A DNA stretch of 64,000 nt from Anagrus nilaparvatae (lineage: Eukaryota; Arthropoda; Insecta; Hymenoptera; Mymaridae): the NCBI GenBank assembly GCA_022575985.1, contig JAKSXM010000156.1, positions 558,001 through 622,000 of the forward strand, written 5' to 3'. Both the position numbers and the translations under genes were made by a program. The notes below the pieces were generated by a model. The model was not told the DNA's origin, did not search any database, and was given only the letters and a program-made list of their open reading frames with translations. Of the stretch, positions 58,753-64,000 are shown piece by piece; position 1 is the stretch's first letter, and each line of letters starts with the position of its first letter.

Positions 58753-59314
58753 TAACATTAGAGTAACATCATAACTGGATCTTAAAAATTAAGAAAACAA
58801 ATGTAATTTCATCAATGCAAACTGAAACAAAAATCTGATAACCAAAATGTATTAACTTGTATACGATTTAAATTTTTAAAGCTAAACAGCAGTAAATACT
58901 TAAATATTAATCTCGCGAATAATTTGCAGGGAAAAATCTGAAAAAAACATGCGATCACTCGCAATATTGAGAGGGTTAATATCGTTACAAATCATTTTTT
59001 ATTTTGATTTTGTAAATAACTTGTAACTTTTAATAATTTATTTTTAAAGCAAATTAATACTATAAAAATTAAATTAAGATTTAACCTTTCTTCCCATTGG
59101 GAATAAAATTTAGTTTCATACACGCTATAAAAATATACATAATTAACTATTGCTAGAACTTTGTAGCATTAAAAATTATCGAAAATCTGATCTTGAATTT
59201 GATTAAAAATGTTAATACCTAAATATTTTTAAATGAATAAATTGTTTAGAACAAACGGTTAAGATAAGATATGATAGATAAGATACAAGTATTAATAACT
59301 CTCTATACTATGGC
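58753..59314. other. AT-rich DNA, no gene recognised
   Basis: No reading frame or repeat could be supported here. Confidence 0.6.
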
Positions 59315-59720
59315 TAATTTTAAATCAAACCAGAGTAAACCTAATGGTCGGGTCTTCAAATTGGTTACAAAGTATTTTTCCTGAATGTGCTCTTAAAAAC
59401 AAGGCTCAATGTCATTTTTTTATCCTAGGACGGTTCGTATAGAAAAATTCCCTTGAAATCCGATTCTGGGGTCAAAAATTTGTTTTGAACTGCGCATGCG
59501 CAAGAAATCAATAAAATTAGTCCTTTTTTTAAGTTGATTTCTCAAAATAAGGATGAAAAATCCTTCTAGAGTAGGACTTAAATTTCTTACTGACTTCAAA
59601 TTTTTTAATGAAAAAAAGAAACCGATGGGTTAAAATTTCTATTTTTGGATATCTCCAGATGAACCGTACCGAAATTTAAATTAACGCCTTTTTTGCGTAT
59701 GCGTAATTCTGTTAAAATCT
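59315..59720 (+). mobile_element. diverged single arm of the foldback family seen at 9097-10495
   Basis: Shares with the left arm of that element, in the same order, TGGTCGGGTCTTCAAA (59345), a GATTCTGGGGTCAAAAATTT block (59462), AACTGCGCATGCGC (59490) and a TTGATTTCTCAAA block. The second arm is absent and divergence is considerable, so it is an older relic. It shows the family is dispersed. Confidence 0.7.
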
Positions 59721-61406
59721 GCCAAAATTGCATTTAATCAGTATTTTTTTCCCCCACTGAAATTATTCGCAATAATTATTTTGATTTTCCCTGGAGAAAA
59801 TAATGGCGAACAGGCACCTAAATAATTAATACATTCATTTTTAAATACCACACAAATATGCAAGAATAATGCATGGATATTTGCTACGTATATGATTGTT
59901 ACAAATATTTTAAAATAAATTGTTATTAACACATGAACCAAAATATAACATTATCAGTAAATATTTGATTGAGTATGTTATTATTAAAAACAAATAATAA
60001 TCATCGGATTATGTTATTAATGTTATCAACAAAAATTTTATGTTTTATTTATCACAAAATTCATTATCATTGTTTAAATATCTCGTTAAATATTTGAACT
60101 GACTAAATGTATGAATACTATGGCTGAGTGTACTATTAATGTTTGAGTATTATTTAACTTATTCGCAAATAAGTATAATATTCAGTTTTATTTATTTATT
60201 AAGTGAAAATTGAAAACCTATTTCATTTTCATATTTAAGGCAAAAAATCCTATTTCCTACTTTAGGGTGGCAGCTTTTTTTCCCATATGAAAAACTATGT
60301 TTTAAATCATGGGGCTCGAGTTTTGCATGCTGTCTGCATAGTCAAAACAAATATTTTGTCCCTTGTTTAGAAAAATTATTGGACCTTCTATGCTGTCTGC
60401 ATGCAACTTTATGAATAGTAAAATTTATATTTTGTTTCGTTGACAAAATCTATATTTCATCAGAAATACCTAAGAAACCTGCTAAGAAACCACCGATTTT
60501 TAATTTAGACGTTTTTTGTTTTCGATTTTGATCATATTTTTGTTAAGTTTCAACCATTGCACTATATTTTGTTTCTTGTTTTACAAGCTATTTTTATTGG
60601 GCATTTACGTTTTTTTAATTGCTCTATACGTATATATTACTGTTGCCAATTATCTAATTGTCAAATGTAATTATTGCTCACATATGTTGTTTTCGGTTGT
60701 TTTCAAGAGAAAATCTATATTTTAAACGGATAATTTGACATAAATTACCTCAAACGTTTAATTTTGCGTATAAAATATTTTCAGTAGTTTTTTTTCTGTA
60801 TTTTATTGTCAAGCGGTTGGCATTAAAATTGATTATTTTAACAAAATTATTCTCTTTGTGGTCATCACAATTTAAAAATGATTCATGCCTGTATAATGTT
60901 TTTGAAAAACTCTTAATCGTGTATTTGAGACAAATTTGACTTCTGCGGTTGTTAAAAATTTGATATTAAAACAATTTTTTTTACAAAATATCTTGAAAGA
61001 AGCCTAGAAAACACAGAAAAAATTTTGGGTTAAAAAAAAGACACCCTGAGTATAATAAAAATTCATCAATGAAGAAACAACGGATGGAGGATTTAAAAAG
61101 AATTTCCTCTTGAAAGTTAAATTTTCAACAAAATGAAAAAATTTCCCGAGATTTCCTTTTATTTTACCATTTTTATAATAAAAAACTAAATTCTAATCGA
61201 TAGGTAGCTAGCTGCTTTTTGATTTTCAATTTGTTTATATCCTTCGTGTATAACCTAAAGAAAATAAAATTTTAAATTAAAATTTTTTCAAATATTTTCA
61301 AAATAAAAGTTAAGTTTTTTTTTTTTCAAACCCTTCAAAAGTAACTTTTATTTGATATTAAGACAAAAATAGGGCAATAAATGTTAAAAAGTCCTTTCTG
61401 TGCTCT
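59721..61406. other. AT-rich DNA with a family C repeat
   Basis: 60260-60450 is the second copy of repeat family C, with two GCATGCTGTCTGC-type words and two ATTTTGT(C/T)(C/T)C words. The frames at 59738-59941 and 60516-60725 are unremarkable. No gene is supported. Confidence 0.5.
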
Positions 61407-61480
61407 AATAAAAATCAATACACGTGTGTTTTGACTATACCAAATGCTACAGTCAAAGCACACGTGTATATATTTTTATT
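61407..61480. repeat. 74-bp perfect-type palindrome with CACGTG cores
   Basis: Arms of about 29 bp (AATACACGTGTGTTTTGACT on the left, AGTCAAAGCACACGTGTATA on the right) are separated by about 15 bp. Each arm contains CACGTG, an E-box-type motif. It may be a tiny inverted-repeat element or a regulatory cruciform. Confidence 0.6.
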
Positions 61481-62193
61481 CAAACAGTAGAAAAAGGCTG
61501 CAGATATAAGAAAATCTAAAAAATTTTGAAAATTTTAGTAAAAATAGAACAATTTACAAAGAATAAAAAAAAAATTCCAAAGAAAAATTCTTTATTTTTT
61601 TTACAATTTCTTTTTTATTTTCCTTTTCAGTACTTAAAAAACCTCAATAACAATTTCTTTGATCTCTTTCAAAGTCAATTTTTTTTAAACAAAATATGTT
61701 AAAAAATTATTCAAATTTTAAATGTAAAAAAGAAAAAAAAATTAAAGTTTATAAAAAAATCTGTTAAACACCGCGAAGGGCCATTGTCATCTGATACATT
61801 GACACCGTAAAATATGTAAAGCTTTTCTCTATTATGTGTAGCTGTAGGTACATCAGCTTTAGATGAGATTAAACCGCAAAATATTTACAATACCTGCACA
61901 ATAAAAGATTATTTTCAATGAAAACCAGGATAAAACTGCTAGTCAAAAATTTATCATGATTTTTGCTGTTTACAATAAATTTTTGAGAGAGACTGTGGTT
62001 AAGTGTTACAAGGGTAAATTCATAAATACCAGAATTCAATGCTTCAGTTTAAAATTTGTTCATTTAGAAAATAGCTTGTATAAAAAATTATCTCGAAAAT
62101 TATTAATGTTGGAGCGAAAAGTTGCAATTTTATTTTTCTTTATTTTTATGATGCTTGCTTATTAATCTAGTAGTTATTTTAAAAAATTGATTA
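61481..62193. other. AT-rich DNA, no gene recognised
   Basis: The 69-codon frame at 61956-62165 has no recognisable motif and ends in a low-complexity hydrophobic stretch. Nothing else is supported. Confidence 0.55.
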
Positions 62194-62396
62194 GATTTTC
62201 GATTACCAATGAAAAAAGTTGCCAATTACCAAAAAAATGAAATTCCCAAAATTATAATTCATTTAATCACTTCTAATTAGGAGTTGTTAGATGCCAACCT
62301 TAGTGGCAACACTTAGCAGTGATTAACTGAGTTATAATTTTAGGAATCTCATTTTTTTGGTAATTGTCAGCTTTTTTCAGCCGGTCATCGAAACTC
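62194..62396. mobile_element. about 200-bp inverted-repeat element
   Basis: Arms with GCCAATTACCAAAAAAATGA (62221) and TCATTTTTTTGGTAATTGTC (62349), extending outward through GAAAAAAGTTG against CAGCTTTTTTC and TTCGAT against ATCGAA. The centre holds GCCAACCTTAGTGGC, a smaller hairpin. It is probably a decayed MITE. Confidence 0.55.
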
Positions 62397-64000
62397 TAAG
62401 CAATTTTTAAAAAAAACTGCTAAAAGGCTAATATTTAAATTATAAAACTTTTTCAACCAAAGAATCTCATCTTGAATCTCATTAATTTCAACATATTATT
62501 ATGTTGAAGGACATAATTAAAAATGTTTTTTTAAAAAATAAAAATTAAATAAAAAAAAAAATGGATTTTTTCATTAAAAAAAAAAAAAATAGAAAGTAAA
62601 ATGTCAAACTTAAATAAATATTATAATTTTATGTGATTAATAAATCATAGAAATTTAAATATTTCAAGAAACGTGACTCTGATTTAAATCAGTTTTAGGT
62701 CAATTTAGCTAAAATAATTGTAAAAAAAAAAAAATTAGATTAAATAAATCAAATTTTTTATACATGCAAAATTTTCTCTATTTATTATCAAGCACGTGAT
62801 TAATTTTTAAAAGTTGTAAAAAATAGTCAAAATATTATTAAAATTAATTCAAACCAACTTCTACAATATGTGAATATCTAACCTACAAAGATTGAAGAGA
62901 AAAAACTACTGATAAGAAATTAAACGTGAAAATAGACACACAAAAAAATAGTATGTCATAATTTATAAGTAAATAAAGTTTTGGATATAATTTAAATATA
63001 CACGGTAAAAAAGTAGTTTTTCTGTTTCATAATAAATGTACATTATTTATTTTTTTATTTTATCATAATTTTGTCGTTACAATTTTATTTTTTATTACAC
63101 GCAAATGTAAAATTATGTTGTATGATTAAATAATTTTTGCTAAATTCATGCTATGGTAAAAATAAAACTTTCTTGAAATCAATGAATTCTAAAAAAATGT
63201 GATTAGATAGATTTTTTAATTTCTCGGTCAAAGCATATAAAAAATCGTTAAACAAAAATTTTTTCTTGGTAAAAATATTTTGTTTCTTTACACACCTTAC
63301 ATACAATTTATGGGTAAATATCTGTAATTTAGCGTATTAACTTAAAGAAGTGATTGCGTGAATATTTGTTTTTGACCTGGTTTATTAAATAATAAAAACA
63401 TTAAATTAAATTAACTGTAATTGCAAAAAATACTGATTTTCGATTACTAAATAAAGTTTTATGCTATTGTACCCCCAAAGAAAAATACTAGAAATTAGTC
63501 AACTTTGAAAGGTCAAAAATTTTTAAATTTTGACTCCAAATATTCAAAAAGGAAAACATTTTTGTCTAAAATAAATTTTCATTTTTTATAACTTTTCTAA
63601 CCGGAAATTCAATCGAATATTTAAATCCGCTTGGGAAGATATGGGCTAACATACCTTGTATATTGATGGCTAGATTGTTTTGGTTAAATATTTAAGTAAT
63701 TTTTTAATTCTAAATTATTGGTTGATTTTTGGCATATAATACATTAGCCAGTCAGAATAAAGATATGCATTCATCAGATATTCATAGGATGGCAGCTTAT
63801 TTTTCCCAACCAGAAACAATGTTCGATTATTCAACCGAATCAATCTTGCTTTGGTGTTAATTCTGAATTGTTTTATTGCAAAGTTGAATGCTTTATAGGT
63901 ACACTCGAGGTATACTGAAAATAAATCCACGCGTGGCTAGCAAAATTTTTTTTTCGTTTTCAAATTATTGCAAATGATTTGAAACGCGAAGAAATCGCGA
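62397..64000. other. AT-rich DNA, no gene recognised
   Basis: A lone CACGGTAAAAAAGTAG near 63002 resembles one end of the CACTGTAAAAAG MITE family. Sequence near 63785-63830 (GGATGGCAGCTTATTTTTCC) resembles 60267-60290 in family C. The minus-strand frame at 63715-63930 has no recognisable domain. Confidence 0.5.

Noticed and set aside
1..64000. tRNA and rRNA genes
   Set aside because: I looked for B-box-like GGTTCGAATCC words and rRNA core words and saw none; a tRNAscan-SE or Infernal run would settle it.

Overview
This 64 kb window is extremely AT-rich eukaryotic DNA. It has long A/T homopolymers and abundant (AT)n, (CT)n and (CA)n tracts, and no intact protein-coding gene that I can support. 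The transposon mix is a Helitron, TA- and TTAA-flanked palindromic MITEs, long foldback elements, a solo LTR, decayed jockey-like non-LTR retrotransposons and a pogo/Tigger transposase relic. Together with the base composition this suggests an insect, possibly an AT-rich hymenopteran such as a parasitoid wasp; that assignment is a low-confidence inference. I see no bacterial-type gene organisation, rRNA, tRNA or CRISPR array.

Layout. 1-15 kb: dispersed repeats, a 28-bp G-rich tandem array (4685-5043), two TA-flanked MITEs (6526-6911; 9004-10764) and a 1.4 kb foldback element nested inside the second one with a clean 4-bp target duplication. 14.9-20.9 kb: a palindromic element, a Helitron (15711-18299) that contains a 1.5 kb palindrome, and a 1415-bp solo LTR (18386-19800, TG...CA ends, ACCT target duplication) inserted into an older dispersed repeat. 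21-31.8 kb: a minus-strand non-LTR fragment, a 1.7 kb palindrome with a recurrent ATTGTTTAAACAAT motif, a TTAA-flanked palindromic MITE, an inverted copy of the dispersed repeat, a degenerate tandem repeat and a long (CT)n tract. 32-39 kb and 46-48 kb: the fewest recognisable transposons and the only CpG/GC-rich patches, with CCAAT and TATA promoter signatures and two places where an ATG is directly followed by a GT splice-donor-like sequence. These could be alternative first exons of a gene whose body lies downstream of the window. 39-46 kb: another TTAA-flanked MITE plus older repeats. 53-58.5 kb: a graveyard of non-LTR reverse transcriptase fragments on both strands and a Tigger transposase missing its DDE core. 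58.5-64 kb: small palindromic elements and AT-rich DNA.

The most striking structure is inside the solo LTR. Starting about 45 nt downstream of its TATA box there are eleven short stem-loops in 467 bp (18872-19338). Most have a three-base TTG-like loop and GAG/CTC-like closing stems, and five carry a single bulged pyrimidine exactly three base pairs below the loop. Stem sequences differ between copies while pairing is kept, and the non-Watson-Crick pairs are G-T on the plus strand, which points to an RNA-level structure in the retrotransposon leader.
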